Source: Streptomyces griseofuscus (lineage in GTDB: Bacteria > Actinomycetota > Actinomycetes > Streptomycetales > Streptomycetaceae). Taken from it: a DNA stretch of 64,000 bases. Position 1 is the first letter of the stretch; each line of letters begins with the position of its first letter. The DNA lies in the NCBI RefSeq assembly GCF_014673495.1, contig NZ_CP051006.1, forward strand, positions 310,001 through 374,000, in the 5' to 3' direction. The position numbers and the translations under genes are program-made. Of the stretch, positions 14,734-23,578 are shown piece by piece. The notes under the pieces were generated by a model. That model was not told the origin of the DNA, made no database searches, and saw only the letters and a list, made by a program, of their open reading frames with translations.

Positions 14734-16197
14734 GTGGATCAAGCAGACGTACGGCAGCGCGCGGGCGCGAGCCACGACCGCACGCCGTCACCGACGCTGG
14801 CGGAGTGCTTCACGCGGGGCTGGGCCGATCCGGCCCAGGCCGCGCCGGCGCTCTCAGGAGCGGCGTACGCGGCCGAACGCCGCGCGCGGCTGTCCGCGCG
14901 CTTCCCCGGGGAGCGGATCGTGGTCCCGGCCGGTGGGCTGAAGACCCGGAGCAACGACTTCGACTACGCGTTCCGCCCGCATTCCGCGTTCCTCCACCTC
15001 ACCGCCGAAGAGGGCGCCTGCGCAGTCCCGGACAGCGTCCTCGTCCTCGAACCGACGGGCAGCGGCCATGAGGCCGCCGTATTCACGCGGCCGCGCTCCC
15101 CACGCGGCCGCGGCCCGGACGGCACCGAGTTCTACCGCGACCGCCGCTACGGCGAGTTCTGGGTCGGCCGGCGCCGCACCCTGGCGGAGACTTCCGACGC
15201 GCTGGGCCTCACGGTCCTCCCGCGCGACGGCCTCGAACGCGCCCTCGCCTCGCCCGTCCCGACCCGGGTGGTGCGCGGCCAGGACACGTTGGTCGACGCC
15301 GTGGTGCCGGCCGCCGCGAAGGAGGAGTCCGAACTGCTCGCGTTCCTGGCGGAGTCGCGGCTGGTCAAGGACGAGTGGGAGGTCGAGCAGATGCGCGCGG
15401 CCGTTGACCACACCGTGGCCGCCTTCCACGATGTGGCGGACGAACTCCCCACGGCCGTGCGGCTCGCACGCGGCGAGCGCTGGATCGAGGGCACGTTCAA
15501 CAGGCGAGCCCGGCTGGAAGGTTACGGCCTCGGCTTCGAGACCATCGCCGCAGCCGGCGCGCACGCGTGCGTCCTGCACTGGACGCGCAACGACGGTGCC
15601 GTCCGCGACGGCGAACTGCTCCTGCTGGACGCCGGCGTGGAGACTGACACCTGCTACACCGGCGACGTGACCCGCACCCTGCCGATCGGCGGACGCTTCA
15701 CCGACGCACAGCGCCGGGTCTACGACCTGGTGCACGCGGCCCAGACCGCAGCCATCGCCACGCTGCGGCCCGGCGCGCGGTTCGGTGACTTCCACGACGC
15801 CGCAACACGCGTCATCGCCGACGGCCTGGACGCCTGGGGCTTGCGCCCGGGCGGCCCCGGCCCGCACGACCGGTCCTTGTACGGTCGTTACACCGTCTGC
15901 GGCACCGGACACATGCTGGGCCTGGACTGCCACGACTGCGCCGGCGCCCGCGACAGCGCATACCTGGACGGTGTCCTGGAGCCGGGTCACGTACTGACCG
16001 TGGAGCCCGGCCTGTACTTCCAGCCCGACGACCTGACGATCCCCGCGTTCCTGCGCGGCATCGGTGTGCGCATCGAGGACGACTTCCTCATCACCGCCGA
16101 CGGCGCCGTCTGCCTCTCGTCGGCTCTGCCGCGGGCCGCCGACGATGTCGAGGCATGGGTGACCGCCGCACGCTCCGGGTCGTCCGGTCGAAGGTAG
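14734..16197 (+). CDS. M24-family Xaa-Pro aminopeptidase (aminopeptidase P)
   Basis: A 487-residue protein with an aminopeptidase-P N-terminal domain (residues about 40-190) and a pita-bread M24 catalytic domain. All five metal ligands are visible: D299 (LLDAGVE), D311 (TGDVTRT), H393 (GTGHMLG), E424 (TVEPGLY) and E448 (RIEDDF). The start is GTG 14734 after GAGGGAG; the frame upstream does not resemble the family. The enzyme removes the residue before proline or hydroxyproline, so it would process collagen peptides released by the adjacent collagenase. No signal peptide is seen, so it should act in the cytoplasm on imported peptides. Confidence 0.92.
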   Translation: MDQADVRQRAGASHDRTPSPTLAECFTRGWADPAQAAPALSGAAYAAERRARLSARFPGERIVVPAGGLKTRSNDFDYAFRPHSAFLHLTAEEGACAVPDSVLVLEPTGSGHEAAVFTRPRSPRGRGPDGTEFYRDRRYGEFWVGRRRTLAETSDALGLTVLPRDGLERALASPVPTRVVRGQDTLVDAVVPAAAKEESELLAFLAESRLVKDEWEVEQMRAAVDHTVAAFHDVADELPTAVRLARGERWIEGTFNRRARLEGYGLGFETIAAAGAHACVLHWTRNDGAVRDGELLLLDAGVETDTCYTGDVTRTLPIGGRFTDAQRRVYDLVHAAQTAAIATLRPGARFGDFHDAATRVIADGLDAWGLRPGGPGPHDRSLYGRYTVCGTGHMLGLDCHDCAGARDSAYLDGVLEPGHVLTVEPGLYFQPDDLTIPAFLRGIGVRIEDDFLITADGAVCLSSALPRAADDVEAWVTAARSGSSGRR

Positions 16198-16220
16198 CAG
16201 GACGCCTTTTCCGTTCACCG

Positions 16221-16255
16221 GCGGGCCCGACAGCGCTCGGACGGGCGGGGCCCGC
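16221..16255 (+). terminator. Long stem-loop after the aminopeptidase gene
   Basis: GCGGGCCC (16221-16228) pairs with GGGCCCGC (16248-16255) around a 19-nt loop, 24 nt after the stop codon. Confidence 0.45.
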
Positions 16256-16339
16256 TAACCCAGCCCCGGCGATATGACTGGTTCCCAAGCGTTGGTCGCC
16301 ACCGCCCAGTGGGGTGGCGAACCGAGGCCCTGAAAGATG

Positions 16340-16560
16340 CTCGCCGGGGCCCTGCCCGGCCTCTACGCCAACATCGGCCTCCCAAGGCGCTGTCCGCGTT
16401 CTTCGCAGCGAGGGCGAGAGAACGGGAGAACACCGGTGAGTCCATGCGGGAGGGCTCGACACCGCGGACCGCAAGGGCAGGCACGGCGGCCGGACCCCGG
16501 TCATCACCGACGACATCCTGCACAACATGCTGCGGCGGAGGACACTCGGCGGGTACGTCG
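16340..16560 (+). pseudogene. Serine recombinase/resolvase C-terminal fragment
   Basis: Spliced over a one-base deletion near 16448, the frame reads ALSAFFAARARERENTGES then LDTADRKGRHGGRTPVITDD and LHNMLRRR. This is the end of the catalytic core and the helix-turn-helix linker of Streptomyces resolvases. The catalytic serine region is absent and the reading frame is broken, so this is a mobile-element relic. Confidence 0.65.
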
Positions 16561-16860
16561 TACGCTGACCTGGCGCTCCGACCACAAGCGGGCGAAATCC
16601 TCGTCCGCGTGTCGAACTCGGCGTTGAGGCCGGACAGTTCCCGGTCCTGCGGGTGCGCGGCCCATACCGCGCGCAGGTGGGCGCCCATGTCCCGCAGCAC
16701 CTGCTCCCGGTCGGCGTAGAAGCCGCGCATCGCCGGGTGCAGCAGGCACAGCCACATCGCGTTGCGCCGTGACGGCGGCACGGCCTCGAAACCCGGTAGC
16801 GGCCGGGCCATTTCGGGGGTCCGGGCGAGGATACGTACGCCATCGTGGACCGTAGGGCCA
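16550..16860 (-). pseudogene. MmyB-like XRE regulator fragment
   Basis: The minus strand reads RRNAMWLCLLHPAMRGFYAD, then REQVLRDMGAHLRAVWAAHP and LSGLNAEFDTR, and after a frameshift EDFARLWSERQVSVRR. This is the order of the ligand-binding domain of MmyB-like XRE regulators. The N-terminal helix-turn-helix is missing. The piece is flanked by other fragments on both sides. Confidence 0.6.
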
Positions 16861-16877
16861 GGAACGTCGTGGCGATT

Positions 16878-17115
16878 CCGCCTGGAGTAGAGGAGTCGGA
16901 GCACACCGTCGCGGTCCTGGCACTCAACCGGGTCATCCCGTTCGGCCTCGCCACGCCCTCGGATGTCTTCACCCAAGTCCGGCTGCCGGACGGGCGCCGC
17001 CCCTACCAGGTGCAGGTGCGCGGACCCGGGGCGCAGATCCCGGATCGTTCCCGGGCGGGCGAAGGACGCGTCCTGACCGGGCCGCGCGACGGGCTGGCGG
17101 CGACCACGCACTGGA
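16878..17115 (+). pseudogene. GlxA-like (DJ-1/PfpI plus AraC) regulator fragment
   Basis: The frame reads HTVAVLALNRVIPFGLATPS, then PYQVQVRGPG, the first strands of a DJ-1/PfpI domain as found in GlxA-family AraC regulators. A second family-like piece, GLAATTHWI, follows too early, indicating an internal deletion. No AraC helix-turn-helix remains downstream. Confidence 0.5.
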
Positions 17116-17723
17116 TACGCACGGGGCTGGTCCAGATGGTCGCCGAGCGCGGCATCCGCCTGAGCCGACGCCACCGCGGCACCGCCCTACCTGGAGGGAG
17201 TGAACCCTCGGGACATCGAAGTCCCCATCCGGCGTGCCTGGGTCGCAGTGCCTCGACGGCTCGCGTTGCACGCTCCGTCCCGTTGCGGGCCGACGGCTTG
17301 CGGCTGACCGCACCGACCGAGTCCGTGCGCCTTTCCTCTGCCCTCCCGACGCCGTGCCCCGCCGCGGGCCGCGAGAGGGCCATCGGCCGCGCCTCTCCAC
17401 GCCTCCACCGGCGTGTCTCACGGCGCCGGATCCTCCGTTTCTCCATGCTGCCGGTGAACGGCGCCCGCAGGTCCGACGCTGCGTCACCTGGCTGGGGGAC
17501 GTGCATGGACCGTAGGACACAGGACCGCCCGCACCGCCAACAGGAGCACGCCGCGTGAATAGCTGATCAACCGTGCGCCCAGGCATGGAGCGGTGTCGCG
17601 ATGGCTCTGAAGCTGGAGGTGGCGGAGCTGGTACAACGGGAATGAAGTCGTGCAGCGCTCACCGGGCAAGGAGGGATACGCCGAGGGCGGCGCGGTGAAC
17701 ACGAAGCCGGCCGAAGTCGCTGG
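17116..17723. other. No gene recognised
   Basis: About 600 bp with open but unconvincing frames, no good ribosome binding site followed by a family-like product, and no obvious repeat. It is probably decayed sequence continuing from the fragments upstream. Confidence 0.45.
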
Positions 17724-17747
17724 TGCCCCGGCACTGTCACCGGGGCA
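17724..17747 (-). terminator. Stem-loop after the membrane protein gene
   Basis: TGCCCCGG (17724-17731) and CCGGGGCA (17740-17747) form an 8-bp stem with an 8-nt loop, 27 nt after the stop codon of the minus-strand gene. Confidence 0.6.
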
Positions 17748-17773
17748 TCAGCGGGGGCAGTCACAGGACCGGT

Positions 17774-18598
17774 CTACTCGGAGGCGTCGGTGAACCGAGG
17801 GTCCTTCTTCTGGTTGTAGATCTCCTTGCCGGTCGCGTTGTAGGCGTGGACATACGGGGTCGACATCGCAGCGATGAGCTTGGCGGTGGACGACCCGGTG
17901 GAGAAGGACGCCGTGTAGAAGAACGCGCCACCTGCCATGACCACGGGGTACTGCTTCGGGTCCTCGCCATAGCTGACGGTCATCTTGGCTACGCCGGTTG
18001 TGTAATGTCCGGCGCCGAGTGAGACGTACCGCCCCTTCCCGGCCGACTGGCCGACGGCGTCGAAGTACTCCACGATGTGACCAGTGCCCCACAGGCGGTC
18101 GTTGATGAACGTCGGCGGGACGTCCGGGCTGCTGCCCCGCTCGCCCTTGGTCTGGCATTGCACGTACTGCCCGGCCGCGTCGACGGCGATGACCGTGCCG
18201 TCCCAGTCCTTGGAGGCGGCAGGGGTACGGACGGCGATCACCGGGTGGAACCTCCCGGCATCCGATCCCAGGCACGAGGACAGGATCCTGTCGACGCCCG
18301 CCTTGATCGGGGTCGTGGTCGCGCTGGTGACGGTAACTGCGGACGGCGCAGAGGCCGAAGGCGCCGAGGACGGCGTCGTACCCGCTCCGGCGCTCGAAGA
18401 GCCCCTGCTCGGACCGGGTGACGCGGCGGCACTCGTCGGACTTCCACCACTGCCGGCCTGGACCGGCTCGGCGGCCCCCTCCCCACCAAAGACGCTCACC
18501 GCCCCGACGCTCAACGCCGCGACACCGGCGGCGACACTCAACGGCAGCCCCCACCTGCGCACCAGCGAAGTCTGCTCGTCCTCTTGATCGATCTTCAT
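17774..18598 (-). CDS. Single-pass membrane or exported protein of unknown function
   Basis: About 274 residues: a short acidic N-terminus (MKIDQEDEQTS), one membrane segment (residues about 17-36), a long Ser/Ala/Gly/Pro linker, then a globular extracellular domain of about 170 residues with two cysteines (SSCLGSD, YVQCQTK). I do not recognise the domain. Similar architecture is found in kinase-associated or anti-sigma-like surface proteins, but no motif supports that. Its ATG at 18598 is exactly where IS5 sequence begins on the other side, so the native promoter, and perhaps the first codons, have been replaced. Expression is therefore doubtful. Confidence 0.6.
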   Translation of the reverse strand: MKIDQEDEQTSLVRRWGLPLSVAAGVAALSVGAVSVFGGEGAAEPVQAGSGGSPTSAAASPGPSRGSSSAGAGTTPSSAPSASAPSAVTVTSATTTPIKAGVDRILSSCLGSDAGRFHPVIAVRTPAASKDWDGTVIAVDAAGQYVQCQTKGERGSSPDVPPTFINDRLWGTGHIVEYFDAVGQSAGKGRYVSLGAGHYTTGVAKMTVSYGEDPKQYPVVMAGGAFFYTASFSTGSSTAKLIAAMSTPYVHAYNATGKEIYNQKKDPRFTDASE

Positions 18599-19018
18599 CA
18601 CTCGAAGATCCACCTGATCACCGAGCGGACCGGTCTGCCCCTGTCTGTCGACATCTCCGGTGCCGACGTCCACGACAGCCAGGCACTGATCCCGCTCGTG
18701 AAGGGCATACCGCCGATCCTCTCCCGGCGAGGCGCCCGTCGACGAAAGCCTGGCAAACTGCACGCCGACAGGGGACACGAGTACGTCCACCTGCGGCGAT
18801 GGTTATCCCAGCGGGGCATCCGGCACCGCATAGCACGCAAGGGAGTCGAGACCTCGCAGCGGCTCGGCCGGCACCACTGGACCATCGAACGCACGATGGC
18901 CTGGCTCGCCGGATGCCGTCGTCTCCACCGTCGCTTCGAGCGCAAAGCCGAGCACTTCCTCGCCTTTACGAGCCTCGCGTGCACCCTGATCTGCTACCGC
19001 AGGCTCGCCAAATGAGAT
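18599..19018 (+). mobile_element. IS5-family transposase, C-terminal fragment
   Basis: The plus strand reads SKIHLITERTGLPLSVDISG through LHADRGHEYVHLRRWL, RHRIARKGVE, RWTIERTMAWLAG-like and CTLICYRRLAK. These are the second Asp and final Glu regions of IS5-type DDE transposases, uninterrupted for about 138 codons. The N-terminal half with the first Asp is missing; homology starts sharply at 18599. ACTCTTAG shortly after the stop codon could be the right terminus. No left terminus or target duplication is visible, so the element is dead. Confidence 0.8.
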
Positions 19019-19615
19019 GAACTCTTAGTCGACCACCAGGAGGCGAGCTGGGCGGGCAGGCACTTCTCCGTAACGGTGCCGGACAATTCCCTGGCCGGAA
19101 AAAGCCCGCAGAGGTCCGATCGACCCTTCTCGGAAATACATGACCTGCTCACGTCACCAAAGAGACGCCTCCCCTGTGTCGTGCCGCGGCGCCAAGCGTG
19201 TACACGACCACGGAAGCCCCAGACGGGAGAGCGCACCGGTACGACGACATGGCCCTTCGGCTCACCTGCTCGGCCCTCGCGGCGGTGGCCCGCCCGCAAC
19301 GACCGGCACGACGCTCCCGGACCGCCCGAGTCGCAGAGCCCTGACGAGAGTTACCGGCATCGGTTGCGGTTCGCGGAAAGAATCCCGCCAGAGAAGTCGA
19401 ACCGTTCTCACGCCGTGTCCTTGCCGGATTTTCAGGCGGCATATCCCATTCACTCAAATCCTCCTCGATCTGGTCTGCACTTCATCAATTTCGCACCATG
19501 AGTCGGTTGTGAATAAATTGCGATGGATTGGCGAACCACCGCGTGGAACGAGCGCGTCTCACGGGCTGTACAAACGAACCAACGCCCGTCGGGGCCGAAC
19601 ACCAGAGGCACGACA
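19019..19615. other. Intergenic region before the Pls-like gene
   Basis: Nearly 600 bp with no convincing gene. The last 150 bp are unusually AT-rich for this window, as expected of a promoter and leader region, but I cannot place -35 and -10 boxes with confidence. Confidence 0.45.
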
Positions 19616-22600
19616 TTGTCTTCGTCCGCACTCGATGCGCCTCCTCCTTCCCGCGAACCGGTCGGCTGCAAAGCCCTGTTCCATTCCGGAACAGCCGCCT
19701 CGCCCCGCACCCTCGTCGCCGTCCTCGAGTCCACCGCCGCCAGACACCCCGACGCACCGGCCCTTGACACGGGCATCGAGGTGCTGACCTACCGTGAGCT
19801 GTGCGCCGAGGCCGGACACCGTGCACGCCGGCTCTCCGCGCAGGGCATCGGCCCTGGAGACCGGGTGGGAGTCCGCGTTCCGTCGGGTACCGCGGAGCTG
19901 TACCTTTCGATCCTCGCAGTCCTGCACTGCGGAGCGGCCTATGTGCCGGTCGACGCCGACGACCCCGAGGAGCGTGCCACCACCGTCTTCCGCGAGGCCG
20001 GCGTGTGTCACGTGCTGGGGCCGTACCCGCAGCCCGCGGAACTGTCGCCACCGACGAGGAGCGCTGCGGAGCGCTCGACACCCGCCCCCGGCGACGACGC
20101 GTGGATCATCTTCACGTCCGGTTCGACCGGCGCGCCGAAGGGCGTGGCCGTCACCCATCGTTCCGCGGCCGCCTTCGCCGACGCCGAGGCGGACCTTTTC
20201 CTGCGCGGCCGCCCGCTGGGCCCCGGCGACCGCGTCCTCGCGGGGCTGTCTGTCGCCTTCGACGCCTCCTGCGAGGAGATGTGGCTCGCCTGGCGCTCGG
20301 GCGCCTGCCTGGTGCCGGCCGAACGCTCACTGGTGCGGGCCGGCCACGAGCTGGGAGGCTGGCTCGACGAGCGTGACATCACCGTCGTCTCCACCGTCCC
20401 GACCCTGCTGGCCATGTGGCCCGAAGAGGCATTGCGCCGGGTACGTCTTCTCATCCTGGGTGGCGAGGCATGCCCCCCCGGCCTCGTCGACCGGTTCGCG
20501 GATCCCGGGCGGGAGATGTGGAACACCTACGGGCCCACCGAGACCACCGTCGTCGCCTGCGCCGCCCGGCTGGAGCCCGACCGGCCGGTCCGCATCGGGC
20601 TGCCGCTGCCCGGCTGGGAGTTGGCCGTGGTCGACGAGGCCGGGGAGCCGGTCGCCTACGGAGAGCAGGGCGAACTGGTCATCGCCGGCGCCGGCACCGC
20701 ACGCTACCTCGACCCCGCCAAGGACGCGGAGCGCTTCCGGCCGTGCCCGGCACTACCCTCGCCGCGTGCCTACCGCTCGGGCGATCTCGTGCGCGCCGAC
20801 CCCGAGGGACTGGTGTTCCTCGGCCGCGTCGACGACCAGGTCAAGCTCGGTGGGCGGCGCATCGAACTCGGCGAGATCGACGCGGCTCTGCTCGCCCTGC
20901 CCGGAGTACGCGGGGCGGCCGCGGCCGTGCAGTCGACACCGGCCGGCGCCCAGGTGCTGGTGGGTTACGTCCTGACGGAGCCGGCCCACGAGGGGCAGGC
21001 CGCCTTCGAGGCCGACGAGGCCAGGGCCCTGCTGGCCGAGCGGCTTCCCGCCGCGCTCGTGCCGCTGCTGGCCGAGGTGACCGACCTGCCTACGCGCGCT
21101 TCGGGAAAGGTCGACCGGAAGGCCCTGCCCTGGCCGGTAACGCTCGTAGGTGGCGCGGGCGCCGGGCAGACGGCGCGCCCGTTGAGCGGGACCGTCGCCC
21201 GGCTGGCGGACGTGTGGGAGCAGCTGCTCGGTCTGCGGCCCGGCCCGGACAGCGACTTCGTGGAACTCGGCGGTACCAGCCTGACCGCGGCCCGGATGGC
21301 GTCGATGCTGCGCGAGGAGTATCCGGGACTGTCCGTCGCGGACCTCTACCGGCACTCGGTGCTGCGCCGCATGGCCGACCATCTCGACTCCCTCGCGAGC
21401 CCGATGGAGGCCGTACAGCCCGCCAGGCCGGTACCCCGGCGGACCGCTGTCGTGCAGTTCTTCGTCTCCATGGCTGGATACTGTCTCACCGGGCTCCGGG
21501 CGCTGGTCGGCCTGGCGGTGGCGGACAACGTGTGCGGCTGGGTCGCGCCGCACAAGTGGGCTCCGCACACGGCGTGGTGGCTGGTCCTCGTCGGCTGGGC
21601 CGTCCTGTTCAGCGCGCCGATGCGCTGCCTGATCGGGGCAGGCTTGGCCCGCGCGCTGGCAGGCTCCGTCACACCAGGCGCCCATCCACGCGGCGGAGCG
21701 GTCCACCTGCGGCTGTGGAGCGCCGAACGGGCGGTGGCGGCGTTCGGTGTGCCATCCCTGCTGGGCACCCCGTGGGCCGCGTGGTACTCCCGACTTCTCG
21801 GCTGCCGGACCGGGCGGGACGTGCGGTTGCACGCCATGCCCCCGGTGACGGGGCTGGGCGAATTTGACGACGGATGCAGCATCGAGCCCGAGGCGGACAT
21901 CGCGGGCTGGTGGCTCGACGGTGACACGCTGCACATCGGCCGGATCTCCGTGGGCGCGCACGCGCGGGTGGGCCACCGCAGCACCTTGCTGCCGAACGCG
22001 GTCGTAGGACGCGGTGCGGAGTTGACCGCCGGGAGCTGCCTGGCCACCCGCATCCCTAACGGTCACGTGTGGACCGGCTCGCCGGCCCGGCCGGCCAGGC
22101 CCGCCGAACCCATCGCCGGCGCCGGATGGCCCGCGCCGCCGCAGGACCGCCGGCGCCGCTGGCACCTGGCCTACGGGCTCTCCCTCACCGTACTGCCGCT
22201 GCTGTCCCTGCTGGCGGCGGCACCGGCGCTGTTCGCCACCTGGCTGCTGGTCCGCCACACCCTGACGCTGTCCGGCGCCGCGCTGCGACTGCTCGCCGCC
22301 GCACCGTTGTTCGCGGTGACGACCACAGTGTGCGGGATGGTCGTCACGGTGGTTCTCGTGCGCCTGCTGAACCGCTCGATCACACCCGGTCTGCACCGCG
22401 CGGACGGTGGGGTGACATGGCGGGTGTGGCTCGTGACACGCATCCTGGACGGCGCTCGCGGAAGCCTGTTCCCCTTGTACGCGAGCCTGGCCACACCGCA
22501 CTGGCTGCGGCTGCTCGGCGCACAGGTCGGCCGCGGCACCGAGATCTCCACCGTGCTGCCACTGCCCTCCCTGCTGCGGGTGGACGACGGGGCGTTCCTC

Positions 22601-23578
22601 GCCGACGACACGCTCGTCGCACCGTTCGAACTGCGCGCCGGATGGATGCGGCTGGGGCCCGTACGCATCGGCACGCGGGCCTTCGTCGGGAACTCGGGGA
22701 TCGTCGGTCCCGGCCACGATGTCGCCGACCACGGCCTCGTGGGTGTCCTGTCCGACGCCCCGGCTCAGGGCGGTCCCGGAATGTCGTGGATCGGGCGGCC
22801 GGCGATGCCGTTGCCCCGCGTGGCCGAAGCCGCCGATCCGGGACGGACGTTCGCGCCGCCCCGGCGGCTTGTGGCGGCCCGCGCGGCCGTCGAGCTGTGC
22901 CGTCTACTACCGGTGATCGTCGGCACGCTGCTGGCAGAGGCCGTGCTGCTCACGCAGCAGGCGGCTCTGGACGTCGGCGGACTGCCTCTGGTGGCGCTCC
23001 TGAGCGCCCCCCTGCTGCTGGCCGTCTCCGCGGTGGCATGTCTGACCACGACCGGTGCCAAATGGATCCTCGTCGGCCGCTTCCGGCCGAGCGAGTGTCC
23101 GCTGTGGTCGCCGTTCGTGTGGCGCAACGAGTTGTTCGACACGTTCGTGGAGGTGCTGGCCGTGCCGTGGGCGATGGGGGCGCACCTGGGAACGCCCGTA
23201 CTGAACTGGTGGCTGCGCAGCCTCGGCGCGCGAATCGGACGCGGAGTTTGGTGCGAGACCTACTGGCTGCCGGAGACCGATCTGATCCGCCTGGACGACG
23301 GGGTCAGTGTCAATCGCGGGTGCGTCCTGCAGACCCACCTTTTCCATGACCGGGTCATGCGCATGGACACCGTGCACCTGGCGGCCGGCGCCTCACTGGG
23401 ACCGCACAGCATCGTCCTGCCCGGCGCCGCCATCGGCACCGGCGCGTCCATCGCCGCTTCCTCGCTCGTGATGCGCGGTGAGACGGTGCCCGACGGCACC
23501 CGCTGGGCCGGCAACCCCATCGCCGGTGTCCCCAGGGCCGGAACTGCCTCGGCGCTGGCCGGAGGTGAGGCGGCGTGA
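19616..23578 (+). CDS. Pls/PosA-type membrane-bound single-module peptide synthetase
   Basis: About 1320 residues, close to epsilon-poly-L-lysine synthetase (Pls). An adenylation domain (residues about 40-530) shows IIFTSGSTGAPKG, YGPTETT, YRSGDLVR and GRVDDQVKLGGRRIELGEI. It is followed by a carrier domain with phosphopantetheine Ser555 (LGGTSL). The remaining 700 residues alternate pairs of membrane helices with three hexapeptide-repeat acyltransferase-like domains, the tandem condensation-like units of Pls. Such enzymes polymerise one amino acid, or a few, by peptide bonds without a thioesterase. TTG 19616, seven bases after AGAGG, aligns best with known starts; ATG 19523 is the alternative. 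The monomer cannot be read safely from sequence here. GTGA overlap links it to the next gene. Confidence 0.88.
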   Translation: MSSSALDAPPPSREPVGCKALFHSGTAASPRTLVAVLESTAARHPDAPALDTGIEVLTYRELCAEAGHRARRLSAQGIGPGDRVGVRVPSGTAELYLSILAVLHCGAAYVPVDADDPEERATTVFREAGVCHVLGPYPQPAELSPPTRSAAERSTPAPGDDAWIIFTSGSTGAPKGVAVTHRSAAAFADAEADLFLRGRPLGPGDRVLAGLSVAFDASCEEMWLAWRSGACLVPAERSLVRAGHELGGWLDERDITVVSTVPTLLAMWPEEALRRVRLLILGGEACPPGLVDRFADPGREMWNTYGPTETTVVACAARLEPDRPVRIGLPLPGWELAVVDEAGEPVAYGEQGELVIAGAGTARYLDPAKDAERFRPCPALPSPRAYRSGDLVRADPEGLVFLGRVDDQVKLGGRRIELGEIDAALLALPGVRGAAAAVQSTPAGAQVLVGYVLTEPAHEGQAAFEADEARALLAERLPAALVPLLAEVTDLPTRASGKVDRKALPWPVTLVGGAGAGQTARPLSGTVARLADVWEQLLGLRPGPDSDFVELGGTSLTAARMASMLREEYPGLSVADLYRHSVLRRMADHLDSLASPMEAVQPARPVPRRTAVVQFFVSMAGYCLTGLRALVGLAVADNVCGWVAPHKWAPHTAWWLVLVGWAVLFSAPMRCLIGAGLARALAGSVTPGAHPRGGAVHLRLWSAERAVAAFGVPSLLGTPWAAWYSRLLGCRTGRDVRLHAMPPVTGLGEFDDGCSIEPEADIAGWWLDGDTLHIGRISVGAHARVGHRSTLLPNAVVGRGAELTAGSCLATRIPNGHVWTGSPARPARPAEPIAGAGWPAPPQDRRRRWHLAYGLSLTVLPLLSLLAAAPALFATWLLVRHTLTLSGAALRLLAAAPLFAVTTTVCGMVVTVVLVRLLNRSITPGLHRADGGVTWRVWLVTRILDGARGSLFPLYASLATPHWLRLLGAQVGRGTEISTVLPLPSLLRVDDGAFLADDTLVAPFELRAGWMRLGPVRIGTRAFVGNSGIVGPGHDVADHGLVGVLSDAPAQGGPGMSWIGRPAMPLPRVAEAADPGRTFAPPRRLVAARAAVELCRLLPVIVGTLLAEAVLLTQQAALDVGGLPLVALLSAPLLLAVSAVACLTTTGAKWILVGRFRPSECPLWSPFVWRNELFDTFVEVLAVPWAMGAHLGTPVLNWWLRSLGARIGRGVWCETYWLPETDLIRLDDGVSVNRGCVLQTHLFHDRVMRMDTVHLAAGASLGPHSIVLPGAAIGTGASIAASSLVMRGETVPDGTRWAGNPIAGVPRAGTASALAGGEAA

